Shown here piece by piece: positions 33,193 through 41,581 of a stretch of 64,000 nt of DNA. This DNA is from VXNE01 sp963668365 (GTDB taxonomy: Bacteria; Pseudomonadota; Gammaproteobacteria; Pseudomonadales; Azotimanducaceae): positions 186,001 through 250,000 of the forward strand of contig OY764266.1 in the NCBI GenBank assembly GCA_963668365.1. Reading direction: 5' to 3'. Within the stretch, counting starts at the first letter, position 1. Each line of letters begins with the position of its first letter. Made by a program: the position numbers and the translations under genes. The notes under the pieces are model-generated. The model was not told where the DNA came from. It saw nothing but the letters and a program-made list of their open reading frames with translations, and ran no database searches.

Positions 33193-34096
33193 TTGCCGAA
33201 GTTCCGCTCCATCCGGTCGCCCGAACGGTAGGCGGAAGCCGTCATCGGTCGCCTCGTCAACCTCGGCGCGCTGCGCCGCAATCCGAAGCGTCCGGCTTCG
33301 GTGCGCACCGTCGCCAACTACCGCGACTGCCTGCTCCAGATCGCCCGGCGCATTGCTCAGGAGGGACGCGAACTGCGCGACCTCACGCCCGAGACCGCGG
33401 TCGAATACCTCCGAACCCGCACCGCCGATCTCGGCCAGAAGGCCCTCGACATGCACCGCCAGTCCTTGCAGGCCATGCTCGTTCATGTCTCCCGGCGGCT
33501 CCCCGAGGGCGAACGCCTCACCGTGGTCCGCTCGGCGAAGCCGCGCCACACGGGGGGGAGGGCGTACAGGCCGGAACAGATCCGCATGGTCGCCGCCTCC
33601 CAGAACGCGCGCAACGGGCTCTCGACGCTGATCGCCCACGCCGCCGGACTGCGGGCGCACGAGCTACTGACGCTCGCCCGTCCCGGCGAGCAGCCCCCGG
33701 ACCCCCGCCCCGCGCGGTCGGACAAAGTTCGCCGGCAGACCGGGACGCGACTACACGGTGATTGGCAAAGGCGGCCTCGTCCGGATGGTCCGGCTCCCGG
33801 AATACCTGGCGGACCGTCTCGAGGAATGCCGTCGCGAGGAGCCAGCGCGCGTCACCGACCGCGGCATCCACTACACCTCCCGGTACGACGTCGCCGGCGG
33901 CACGCCGTGGAGCGTCAGTTTCGGCAGCGCCTCGAAGCGGGCGCTGGGGTGGACCGCAGGCGCCCATGATGCTCGACATGCGTACGCCCAGGAACGCATG
34001 GACGAACTGCAGCGCACCCTTGTCCGCGCCGACGCTTTGGAGGCCGTCAGCCAGGAGCTTGGGCATTTCCGCCCGCAGATCACGGAGACCTATTGA
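33193..34096 (+). pseudogene. Tyrosine recombinase/integrase, one nonsense codon and one frameshift
   Basis: The frame after the HTH gene reads LPKFRSIRSPER, a TAG at 33229-33231, then AEAVIGRLVNLGALRRNPKR and on through the core-binding domain. The catalytic half begins HAAGLRAHELLTLAR (active Arg), then at about 33720 the frame shifts and continues GRDYTVIGKGGLVRMVRLP (Lys), AHDARHAYAQERM (His-x-x-Arg), LGHFRPQITETY (His and nucleophile Tyr) to 34096. All catalytic residues are present but spread over two frames, with the TAG in the N-terminal part. Either a decayed integrase or sequencing errors. Confidence 0.7.
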
Positions 34097-34097
34097 G

Positions 34098-34595
34098 GTG
34101 ACCACGTTCACGACCCACCTCAGCCAGGTCCAGATCGAGGTCCTCGATTCGATCATGAGCGGCAGGCACGACTACCACTTCGACGACCACAGCCGCGGCC
34201 ACGCCATCGGCGAAATCCTGCTCAAGCACCACCAACTGCTCGGGGAACGCGACGACCGCAAGGCCGAGGCGGACGCGGCCCAAGAAGCCCTTCGCGACCA
34301 GCTCGTTGCCGTGATCCAGGAACGGGACGCCGTCCGCAGGGCGCTCGACGCCGAGCGCGCCACCCGCCGCCGCGACCGCGAACGGCGCACCCGCGTCCGC
34401 GACAGTCTGCGCGGCGCGCGAAACGCCCTCCAGCGTGTGGGCGAGTCCCGCGCCACGTACCGCGATCTCGCGCTGCGCGTCGAGGCCGCGCTCGGGCGCA
34501 CGGTGCCACGCCGTGACCTCGGCGACCTCGAAGGCCGCCTCGCCCGTGCGCTGCGCACCGCCGGCTTCACGATGCCCGGCGCGCCCGACGGCTAG
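34098..34595 (+). CDS. Coiled-coil protein of the recombinase module
   Basis: 165 aa from GTG 34098, one base after the recombinase stop. Starts VTTFTTHLSQVQIEVLDSIM, then a long charged helix (RDQLVAVIQERDAVRRALDA, ERATRRRDRERRTRVRDSLR) predicted as coiled coil, and a compact tail. Small coiled-coil partners follow recombinase genes in some transposons (for example TnpC of Tn554), so an accessory role in recombination is plausible. No recognised domain. Confidence 0.55.
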   Translation: MTTFTTHLSQVQIEVLDSIMSGRHDYHFDDHSRGHAIGEILLKHHQLLGERDDRKAEADAAQEALRDQLVAVIQERDAVRRALDAERATRRRDRERRTRVRDSLRGARNALQRVGESRATYRDLALRVEAALGRTVPRRDLGDLEGRLARALRTAGFTMPGAPDG

Positions 34596-35405
34596 CCGCC
34601 CACCGGCCGCGAAATTGGCCAACGCCGTCGGCGCGGTCCGGCGCCGCCCCACATGCGCCCCTGGCGCAACGTGTCCGAACCCCGCCGGACGCCTCGTCGA
34701 AGCCGCTGCTCGCCCGGACGCTGGGAAAGGATCCTCGCGGACGCCTGTTCCCAGCGTCCGGGCTCGCCTTGCCGCCTTTCGCTCATAATTGGCCGCTAAC
34801 ACGCGCCACGCACACCCGTAAACGCCGCTTGCCCCGCGTCCGGGGAGCGTCTACGATCCGCGCCAACAACTGCCCCTTTGGGCAAACAGACGCCGGGATC
34901 TGCAACCCGGACATGGCTTCCCCACCATGCAAATCATCGGGAAGAGCCCGTCGTGCGGGCCCCGGCAGGACCCCAGCCGAACCAACGGGCGCAGCCGCCA
35001 GAGGCAGCCTTTCCAGCAACATCCCGGCTGACACGACCGGAGCGCGAAGCAGGCAGACCGCAGGGTGTCCCAACGGGACGCCTCGATTCGCGGCAGACGG
35101 CTGAACAACATGGGTAGACGTGCAATGCGCGTCGCAGACGTTCCACTGACAAGGAACAGCGCGAGAGCAGTGCCAGCGCCGTCCGCGAAGACGAAACAGG
35201 GTGCGAATAGGATGACCGGAGTAACCGACCGCGATTCCGCTCAGCACCGACCGATCGCAAGCATCGGTCGAATGCGAGAGTTTCTTACAGCACAAACCGA
35301 CGCTTGCCCTACCACCCGAGCTGCCGCGTCCGCGCATGCCCCATCGGCTTCGCCTCCATTGCTCCACGGCTTGATTGCGCGGCAAAAGACGCCTACCGTT
35401 GATTC
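34596..35405. other. Island stretch with structured repeats but no convincing gene
   Basis: Long open frames on both strands here are Arg- or Cys-rich and resemble no protein I know. The region contains the 16-bp inverted repeat at 34712-34763 and a small hairpin (TGCCC/GGGCA near 34869-34882). It probably contains the right end of the recombinase module and the junction with the lipoprotein gene. Confidence 0.4.
34712..34763. repeat. 16-bp perfect inverted repeat, 20-bp centre
   Basis: GCCCGGACGCTGGGAA (34712-34727) pairs exactly with TTCCCAGCGTCCGGGC (34748-34763). It lies 117 bp after the coiled-coil gene of the recombinase module. No T-run follows, so it is unlikely to be a simple terminator; an end or recombination site of the element is possible. 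Confidence 0.5.
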
Positions 35406-35861
35406 ATGCGTTTGTTCACCGCGATTGCGCTCCTCTTCCTCGCCGGCTGCGACAAACCGTTCGGCTTCATTCCGGGGCGCGAACTCGACGGCGACGAAGT
35501 GCCGCCACCGCAGGACTGGACGGAGATCAGCAGTATCCCCACGGTGCAGCTCGAGTTTCGGCCCGACAAGCCCCACTCCATCAATATCTGGGCGGTAGGC
35601 ATCGGTCAGGACATGTACATCGCCACCGGCGAAGACGGCACACGGTGGACCGAATACCTGCAGCAGACGCCCATGGTGCGCGTGCGCGTTAGCGAGTCCA
35701 TCTACCCGCTGAACGCAGTGCGTGTCCTCGATCCCGCAGAGCGTCAGAGCGTCACCGAAACGTTTGTCGCCAAGTACAATCTCGACGAAGACAACTGGGT
35801 CGCGACGGGCCAGGTGTTTCGCCTCGACCGCCGAACCCTGGAGCCGCGGAAGGGGCCATAA
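35406..35861 (+). CDS. Predicted lipoprotein, possibly split-barrel fold
   Basis: 151 aa with a short lipoprotein signal (MRLFTAIALLFLAGC, Cys at 15). The mature part contains PHSINIWAVGIGQDMYIATG, EDGTRWTEYLQQTPMVRVRV and PLNAVRVLDPAERQSVTETF; this recalls nitroreductase/pyridoxamine-oxidase-like split-barrel proteins, where a short segment before W-Y contacts flavin. The resemblance is weak. Stands alone, with the toxin-antitoxin pair downstream. Confidence 0.65.
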   Translation: MRLFTAIALLFLAGCDKPFGFIPGRELDGDEVPPPQDWTEISSIPTVQLEFRPDKPHSINIWAVGIGQDMYIATGEDGTRWTEYLQQTPMVRVRVSESIYPLNAVRVLDPAERQSVTETFVAKYNLDEDNWVATGQVFRLDRRTLEPRKGP

Positions 35862-36018
35862 GCACAAGCCGCCTCCGCGAATGCAACGCGTAGAGCCCCT
35901 TCGGAAAACGGTGTTGGCCGAATTGATGTTTGCAGCCACATCAACGTTGTGACGTCTTGACGTTCAAACGGCGTAGCGTTAGCGTTGAGCAGGATCGATC
36001 ACCAACGGGAGAGCATCC

Positions 36019-36255
36019 ATGTACGAGACAGGGCAGAAGAGGGCTACGGTCTACTTCGATCCAGCGCTCCATCGTGCGCTACGTCTCAAGGCAGCCGAGA
36101 CCGAACGCAGTATCTCCGCGCTTGTAAACGAAGCCGTCAAAGCGGCGCTATCCGAGGATGTTGACGACCTTGAGGCATTCGAACTGCGAGAGAACGAACC
36201 AGACTATGCGTTCGAGGACGTTGTTCGCGACCTGAGACGACGTGGCAAGATATAG
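36019..36255 (+). CDS. Type II antitoxin, CopG/RHH family
   Basis: 78 aa. RATVYFDPALHRALRLKAAE is a ribbon-helix-helix strand and first helix, followed by RSISALVNEAVKAALSED, then an acidic C-terminal tail (DLEAFELRENEPDYAFED) that would bind the toxin. GGGAGAG lies upstream of the ATG. The toxin gene overlaps its 3' end by 14 nt. Such antitoxins usually repress their own promoter. Confidence 0.85.
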   Translation: MYETGQKRATVYFDPALHRALRLKAAETERSISALVNEAVKAALSEDVDDLEAFELRENEPDYAFEDVVRDLRRRGKI

Positions 36256-36514
36256 TCTGCGGATAAAGAAGCCTGCCAAAAGAGAGCTTGAAGCCATCGC
36301 AACGAGGGCAGATCGTCAACGAGTCGTCAACCGCATCATTTCACTTGCCGGCAATCCGAGACCATCGGGCGCAGCCAGATTGTCCAGATTCGAACGCTAT
36401 CGAATCCATCAAGGACGGTACAGGATTCTCTATACCGTGGAGGATTCCGTGCTGCTCGTTCACATGATCAAAATCGGCGATCGCAAGGACGTTTACCGAA
36501 GGATGACCAGCTAG
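36242..36514 (+). CDS. Type II toxin, RelE/ParE superfamily
   Basis: 90 aa from GTG 36242, overlapping the antitoxin gene. YSLRIKKPAKRELEAIATRA, PSGAARLSRFERYRIHQGRY and RILYTVEDSVLLVHMIKIGD, then RKDVYR are RelE signatures. RelE toxins cut mRNA on the ribosome; ParE relatives poison gyrase; the RHQGRYRILY and KIGDRKDVYR segments favour RelE. Both partners look intact. Confidence 0.87.
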   Translation: MARYSLRIKKPAKRELEAIATRADRQRVVNRIISLAGNPRPSGAARLSRFERYRIHQGRYRILYTVEDSVLLVHMIKIGDRKDVYRRMTS

Positions 36515-36542
36515 CCACGCCGTTTCGCGCGAGGAAGTGCGC

Positions 36543-36920
36543 TCAACTGCTCGGCGTCGACGTCTTCGGAGACAAAACGCCTTGCGCCAGGGGATTCGGA
36601 AAGGCATCAGGGTTTTCTCCCTCGCGCGGGACAAGGCAGGCGAAGTCCTTTTCCACCAGGATCTCAACGCCGCCTTCACGACCGCGAAGTGACACTTCTT
36701 CCGTGTTGCCCCAACGCACGGCAATGGCGTGGGGCACGTTGACCGTCATGCGACCGTTCGCGAACGAAGCGCCGATCTCTTCGCCTGCCGTCTCAAGCGC
36801 GTAGCTGAACGTCTGCGGCAGCGATGTGGTCTCAACGACGGCATCCCCCCTTACGACGGCGGCGACTTCGGATTGGGTCAGCCGCAGGCGAATGGTGTCT
36901 CCCTTGATTCGCAGCTTCAT
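36543..36920 (-). CDS. Conserved hypothetical protein
   Basis: 125 aa, MKLRIKGDTIRLRLTQSEVA then AVVRGDAVVETTSL, with YALETAGEEIGASFANGRMT and VNVPHAIAVRWGNTEEVSLR. It resembles small beta-rich DUF7009-like proteins found in many bacteria; function unknown. It starts right after the LarA-family gene stop on the same strand, likely in its operon. Confidence 0.65.
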   Translation of the reverse strand: MKLRIKGDTIRLRLTQSEVAAVVRGDAVVETTSLPQTFSYALETAGEEIGASFANGRMTVNVPHAIAVRWGNTEEVSLRGREGGVEILVEKDFACLVPREGENPDAFPNPLAQGVLSPKTSTPSS

Positions 36921-36922
36921 GG

Positions 36923-38203
36923 TCAGCCGGCCACCTGCGGGACGACGTAGGGGCCCTCAGGAATCACCGCCACCGCCGGATCTCCCGCGCGCTCGACGCC
37001 CGCGGCCACCGCCGAATCGATGCAGTCGATGGTCTCCACCCCGGTGCAGGCGCGATCAGACTGGTCGAGTTCGCTGAAGAGCTGGATTCGGGCCGCGCGC
37101 TGGGCCTTGATCTGCACCTCCGTCTGCCACTCGTCTATCTCGGCGAAGCGCTTGTCCAGCAGGTCGGTCAGGAACCGTTGCGGATCCCGCTTCAACAGGC
37201 GCTGCTGGGCCGCGCGATAGGCCTCCGACCCAAGCCCCTCCGAACAGTCCGCGGCCACGATCAGGGTCGCGTCCTGGTCGAGAATTCCCATCGGCGTGAG
37301 CATGCTCTTGACGGTCTGGTAGTAGGTCTGGTCGAGGGGAAATCCCGCCGCGGAGGTGACGACGGTCTTGAAGCGGCGCGGGAGCGAAACCCTGCAGAAT
37401 CCGTGCGCGAAGTCGACCGCGGCCAGGTGGCTGGCCACGATCTCGCCGAAGTTGACGAACGACAGCCGGCGCCGCTCGTCGATGACCGTGTTGAGGGCGT
37501 GAACCTCCCCCAGCATGCGGACGATTTCGAGCTGTTCTTCGCGCAGGGGGTTGCCCGCCAGGTTGCATTGCGCCGCCGCCGGATCCTCCAGGAAGCGCGC
37601 GCTGTGGAACGTCCGGATCGTGTCCTGGTGGGCGACCCCCGGAGCGACCACCTTACAGCCCCCGGAGTAGCCCGCCATGATGTGCGGCTCCACCAGGCCC
37701 GTCGCGATGCGCAGGTCGGCCTCGACGAAGCGGCGATCGAGCTTCACCGGCGTTCCCCGCGTGTCCGTCGTGCCGAGATTGACGTGGGCAGCGTCGTCGC
37801 GGGCGAAGTGGTTCTCGATCCTGACGTTGCGCATGACCCAGTCGTCGCCCACCACCTGGCGCAACTCGGCGCCCTCGTTGGGACGGTGCAATCCCGTCGC
37901 GACCAGGATCGCGATGCGTTCCAGCGGAACGCCTGCCGCAACGATTTCACGAACCAGCGGCTTGAGGAAGAGCGCGTTCGGCACCGGTCGCGTGACGTCG
38001 CAGATGAGGATGCAGGCCGACCCGCGCCCGGCCGCGAGACGGCCAATCGGCGGTGCGCCGAGGGGTTCCTCCAGGGCACGCGCGACCGCTGCGCCGGGGT
38101 CCGAGAGGACCGGCATCTCCGGTTTGCGGACGACGGTGACATCGCAGCCGTCTGCCAACCGCACCGGCAGTTCGCGGCGCCCGTAAGGCAACTCGATGAT
38201 CAC
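36923..38203 (-). CDS. LarA-family lactate racemase-like protein (nickel-pincer cofactor)
   Basis: 426 aa LarA (DUF2088) protein. Motifs: ILICDVTRPVPN, AILVATGLHRPNEG, IENHFARDDAAHVNLG, and GLVEPHIMAGYSGGCKVVAP, which holds the His and Lys that ligate the nickel-pincer nucleotide in LarA. The family racemises 2-hydroxyacids or epimerises related molecules. No larB, larC or larE maturation genes are in the window. It lies next to an Nramp metal transporter and, beyond that, alanine racemase. Confidence 0.82.
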   Translation of the reverse strand: MIIELPYGRRELPVRLADGCDVTVVRKPEMPVLSDPGAAVARALEEPLGAPPIGRLAAGRGSACILICDVTRPVPNALFLKPLVREIVAAGVPLERIAILVATGLHRPNEGAELRQVVGDDWVMRNVRIENHFARDDAAHVNLGTTDTRGTPVKLDRRFVEADLRIATGLVEPHIMAGYSGGCKVVAPGVAHQDTIRTFHSARFLEDPAAAQCNLAGNPLREEQLEIVRMLGEVHALNTVIDERRRLSFVNFGEIVASHLAAVDFAHGFCRVSLPRRFKTVVTSAAGFPLDQTYYQTVKSMLTPMGILDQDATLIVAADCSEGLGSEAYRAAQQRLLKRDPQRFLTDLLDKRFAEIDEWQTEVQIKAQRAARIQLFSELDQSDRACTGVETIDCIDSAVAAGVERAGDPAVAVIPEGPYVVPQVAG

Positions 38204-38277
38204 TGGATGGCTTCAATCCTTCGCGTCGTTACGCGCATCATGCAGACCCGGCATTGCAAAGCAAGCGGGAGGAGACC

Positions 38278-39627
38278 TCAAGCAAACAGATTACGAATGA
38301 TGAAGGCCGACAGCAGCGCCTGCGCCACGAAGATGGCGCCGACGGCCCACGTGACCCAGCGTCCCGGACGCACCCTCGGATCCAGCCTGCGCGCCTGCAG
38401 ATACAGCGTGAGATAGCTCTGCATCGGCAGCATGAACGCCCCGTACGATGCGCCGATGATGATGAGCCAGATGGGCCGCTGAATCGAGACATAGATCCCC
38501 GCGCTCAGCAGGGGCATGACGACGACGTAGCCGGCAATCCATTTTCGCCGCAGGGCAAGGTTCTGGCGATCGATGAAGCCGAGCGTCACAAGCAGATCGG
38601 GAAACGCGCGGGAACCCGCGCCGATGCCCGACAGCACCGTCGAAAAAAGGATGCAGAAGGCGCCGAAACTGAACAGCCAGAACGACCACGGACCCAGAAC
38701 CCGCGTATACATGCTGGAGAGCACGTTGATCGTTTCCGTTCCGGACGGGCGCAGGCCCAGCGGATGGAGCACTCCAGCGCCGAGAAAGAAGAAGGCGAGC
38801 GTTGCGCAGGTCAGGATGAGGAGCGTCACCCACACGTCGGTCTGGATGACCCGGATCCATCCGCGAGCGCGCTCAATCCAGCCCGGCGCTTCCCGGTCGC
38901 CGCCGATGAAGGTGGGATATCCCTTCTCGACGCACCAGTACGTGTAGCCCGCGATCTCACTGGCGGCGACGCCGGTCGCGCCGTACATGGCGAGCGCCAG
39001 CACGGCGTGCTCCAATGGAAACTCGAAAGTCAGGCCCGACAGGATATCGGGGCCGGTAACGCTGTACTCCGTCGTCTGCATGAGCAGCGCCGACACGATG
39101 GTGGCGAAGGTGAAACTCATGACGAGCACCAGCATGACCTTCTCCAGGCGCGCGTACGCGCCTGTGCCGAGGACGAGCATGGCGATACCGGCGGCGATGA
39201 CCGTGGCCCAGGCGCCGTCCACCTCGGGCAACAGCAGACCCAACCCCTGGCCGGCGCCGCCGATGATGCCCGCGGCACCGAAAATGCCGGGAACGTAGCC
39301 GAGCATGACGATCCACAGCGGCCAGGCAACCGGCCCCACTTTCCCCGGCAGGCGATTCAGCGCCCGCAGGTACGTGTCCCCGCTCGTCACGACATAGCGC
39401 GCGAGTTCCGCCTGGATGAGGGACTTGACCCAGCAGGAGAAGAGCACCCACCAGAGCAGGACGAATCCGGCGGCGGCGCCGAGACCCGCCGTGAGCAGGA
39501 TCTCGCCGGATCCCACGATGGAGCCGGAAACGACGATTCCCGGACCCAGGCTTCCGAGCCGTCCTCCGAGCGTCGAAGGCGGCGCCTTCGTTCCGCCGGC
39601 GCGGATGGTGTAGGGATCGTCACTCAA
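38278..39627 (-). CDS. Nramp-family metal/solute transporter
   Basis: About 449 aa from TTG 39627 (LSDDPYTIRAGG); the reading frame stays open further upstream across the alr promoter but that part is unlikely to be translated. Eleven or so membrane segments; the first contains SLGPGIVVSGSIVGSGEILL, the equivalent of the DPGN metal-binding loop but without the Asp-Pro-Gly-Asn, which suggests a substrate other than Mn/Fe. Divergent from alr and downstream-adjacent to the LarA-family gene on the same strand. Confidence 0.8.
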   Translation of the reverse strand: MSDDPYTIRAGGTKAPPSTLGGRLGSLGPGIVVSGSIVGSGEILLTAGLGAAAGFVLLWWVLFSCWVKSLIQAELARYVVTSGDTYLRALNRLPGKVGPVAWPLWIVMLGYVPGIFGAAGIIGGAGQGLGLLLPEVDGAWATVIAAGIAMLVLGTGAYARLEKVMLVLVMSFTFATIVSALLMQTTEYSVTGPDILSGLTFEFPLEHAVLALAMYGATGVAASEIAGYTYWCVEKGYPTFIGGDREAPGWIERARGWIRVIQTDVWVTLLILTCATLAFFFLGAGVLHPLGLRPSGTETINVLSSMYTRVLGPWSFWLFSFGAFCILFSTVLSGIGAGSRAFPDLLVTLGFIDRQNLALRRKWIAGYVVVMPLLSAGIYVSIQRPIWLIIIGASYGAFMLPMQSYLTLYLQARRLDPRVRPGRWVTWAVGAIFVAQALLSAFIIRNLFA

Positions 39628-39702
39628 GACGACGAATATACCTGCTTGCCCGGCGCTTCGTGTATTTTCACGGCGACATTGGACACTGCTGGCCGACCGC
39701 GG

Positions 39703-40689
39703 ATGACGCATGCCCGGTTAATCGTCGATCTCGACGCGCTCGCGGCGAACTACCGCAAGTTTCGCGACAGCGCGTCCGGAGGTTCCGCCGCCGTCGTGAA
39801 AGCGAACGCCTACGGCCTCGGCATGGAGCCCGTGGCGCGCAGGCTGGCCGCCGAGGGATGCGGGCGGTTCTTCGTCGCGACGGATGCGGAGGGAAGCGAG
39901 TTGCGGCGCATTCTGCCCGACGTCGAGATATTCGTATTTTCAGGCGTCGTCGAAGGAGCGGGCCTGATCCCGGTAGCGAATCACGCGGCCCAGATTCGGG
40001 CCGGCCCCGTGGCCCTGCACGTGGATACCGGCATGCATCGGTTGGGATTCGACGATCCGGGGGAGATACCGTCCGGCACCGAAGTCCGCCTTCTGATGAC
40101 GCACCTCGCCTGCGCGGACACGCCCGACCATCCGCTGAACGAGGAGCAGCTCGCGCGCTTCCAGGCATTCGCCGCGCGGTTCCCGGGCGTGCCCGCAAGC
40201 ATCGCGAACTCGGCTGCGGTTCTCGCCGGCGTGGAGGGTATCGGGCGTCCCGGCATCGGTCTCTACGGCGGCAATCCCTACGCGGCGCGGGAAAATCCGA
40301 TGCGCTGCGTCGCGACCCTCGAAGGCGAGGTGCTGCAGGTGCGAAACGTCGTGGCCGGCGCGTCGATCGGCTACGGCGCATCCCACGTGACCGGACGGGA
40401 CACGACCATCGCAGTGGTCGGCATGGGCTATGCCGACGGGTTGCCGCGGGCCCTTTCCAACCGCGGTCAGGCCGCGTTCAAGACCATCAGGGCGCCGATC
40501 GTCGGGCGCGTGTCCATGGACCTGACGCTGGTGGATGTGACGGACCTGCCGTCGGTCGAGCCGGGCGACTGGATCGAGTTCTTCGGACCCAGCGTCGGGA
40601 TCGACGAGGTCGCCGCCTGGGCAGACACCATCAGCTACGAAATCCTGACCGGCGTCGGCAACAGGGTCTTGAGAATGTACGAGACCTGA
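39703..40689 (+). CDS. alr: Alanine racemase
   Basis: 328 aa from ATG 39703, a little shorter than the usual 355-370. The PLP lysine is in AAVVKANAYGLG; RFFVATDAEGSEL, HVDTGMHRLGFD and IRPGIGLYGG-like (GIGRPGIGLYGGNPY) blocks follow, and the second catalytic residue lies in GASIGYGASHVTG. It makes D-alanine for peptidoglycan. It is divergent from the Nramp gene and upstream of an SDR. Confidence 0.92.
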   Translation: MTHARLIVDLDALAANYRKFRDSASGGSAAVVKANAYGLGMEPVARRLAAEGCGRFFVATDAEGSELRRILPDVEIFVFSGVVEGAGLIPVANHAAQIRAGPVALHVDTGMHRLGFDDPGEIPSGTEVRLLMTHLACADTPDHPLNEEQLARFQAFAARFPGVPASIANSAAVLAGVEGIGRPGIGLYGGNPYAARENPMRCVATLEGEVLQVRNVVAGASIGYGASHVTGRDTTIAVVGMGYADGLPRALSNRGQAAFKTIRAPIVGRVSMDLTLVDVTDLPSVEPGDWIEFFGPSVGIDEVAAWADTISYEILTGVGNRVLRMYET

Positions 40690-40745
40690 CCGCGCTCCGC
40701 CGTATATGATTAGCCCCAACCCTGACGTTTGGGGAAGGGACCAAA

Positions 40746-41558
40746 ATGGCTGAAGTCAACAGGAGCGGCGTCGTCAGTGGTCAGGTCGCGGTAGTCACGG
40801 GCGCCAGCCGGGGCATCGGCGAGGCGATCGCCAAGCGCCTCGCCATGGAAGGGGCGAAAGTGGTCGTCTCGGCGCGCACCGTCGAGGCCTCGGACCATTT
40901 CCTTCCCGGGACCATCAAGCAGTGCGCGCGGGACATCGTGGACGCCGGCGGCGAGGCGGCCGCGGTCCGCTGCAACCTCGCGGACGCGGACGACCGCCGC
41001 AGTCTCATCGAGGAAACGGAGCGACTGTTCGGGCCCGTGGACATCCTTGTCAACAACGCGGCGGTGACCTGGTTCATTCCCGTGACCGACTTCCCGGAAA
41101 AACGCTATCGGACCATGATGGACGTCCAGGTCTACGCCGCGTTCGAGCTGGCGCAGATGATCCTGCCGGGCATGATCGAGCGTGGCAGGGGCTGGATTCT
41201 CAACATCTCTTCGCACGCCGCCCTGCATCCCGATGCGAAGGCCGGGGGCGGACGCGGCGGCACCGTCTACGGGATGTGCAAGGCGGCGCTGGAACGTTTC
41301 ACCACCGGCCTGGCGCAGGAGGTCTACGGCAAGGGCATCGGCGTGAATGTCATCTCGCCCGGCCTCGTCGCCACGCCCGGCGTCGTGCACCACAAGCTCA
41401 TCAACGACACGAACCGGGACCGCGTGACCCCGGTGGAACACATGGCCGAGGCATGCCTGCGCCTGTGCCACGGCGACCCCGCCGAAATCACCGGACGCAT
41501 CGATTATGCCGACGAGGTGATAGACGAATTCAAACTGGATCCAGCAGATCTGATCTGA
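40746..41558 (+). CDS. Short-chain dehydrogenase/reductase
   Basis: 270 aa classical SDR: cofactor motif TGASRGIGEAIA, NNAAVTW, the catalytic Ser in LNISSHAALHP, and YGMCK (Tyr and Lys). The region after the active site, VISPGLVATPGVVHH, is normal. Preceded by GGGGAAGGGA. It would oxidise or reduce a hydroxyl of an unknown substrate. Distances to neighbours are short: 56 nt to alr and 23 nt to the repeat protein. Confidence 0.87.
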   Translation: MAEVNRSGVVSGQVAVVTGASRGIGEAIAKRLAMEGAKVVVSARTVEASDHFLPGTIKQCARDIVDAGGEAAAVRCNLADADDRRSLIEETERLFGPVDILVNNAAVTWFIPVTDFPEKRYRTMMDVQVYAAFELAQMILPGMIERGRGWILNISSHAALHPDAKAGGGRGGTVYGMCKAALERFTTGLAQEVYGKGIGVNVISPGLVATPGVVHHKLINDTNRDRVTPVEHMAEACLRLCHGDPAEITGRIDYADEVIDEFKLDPADLI

Positions 41559-41581
41559 CCCCGCGCCGAACAGGAGACGGC

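Noticed and set aside
34783..35385. A 200-aa minus-strand frame in the island
   Set aside because: Composition (many Cys, Arg, Pro, no pattern) and lack of a ribosome-binding site; no similarity that I can recognise.
38254..39702. In-frame extension of alr upstream over the Nramp gene
   Set aside because: The extension is the antisense of the Nramp gene; the normal Alr N-terminus starts at 39703.
40922..41581. In-frame extension of the repeat protein upstream through the SDR gene
   Set aside because: The signal peptide at 41582 is a clear start, and the extension is an Arg-rich shadow of the SDR gene.
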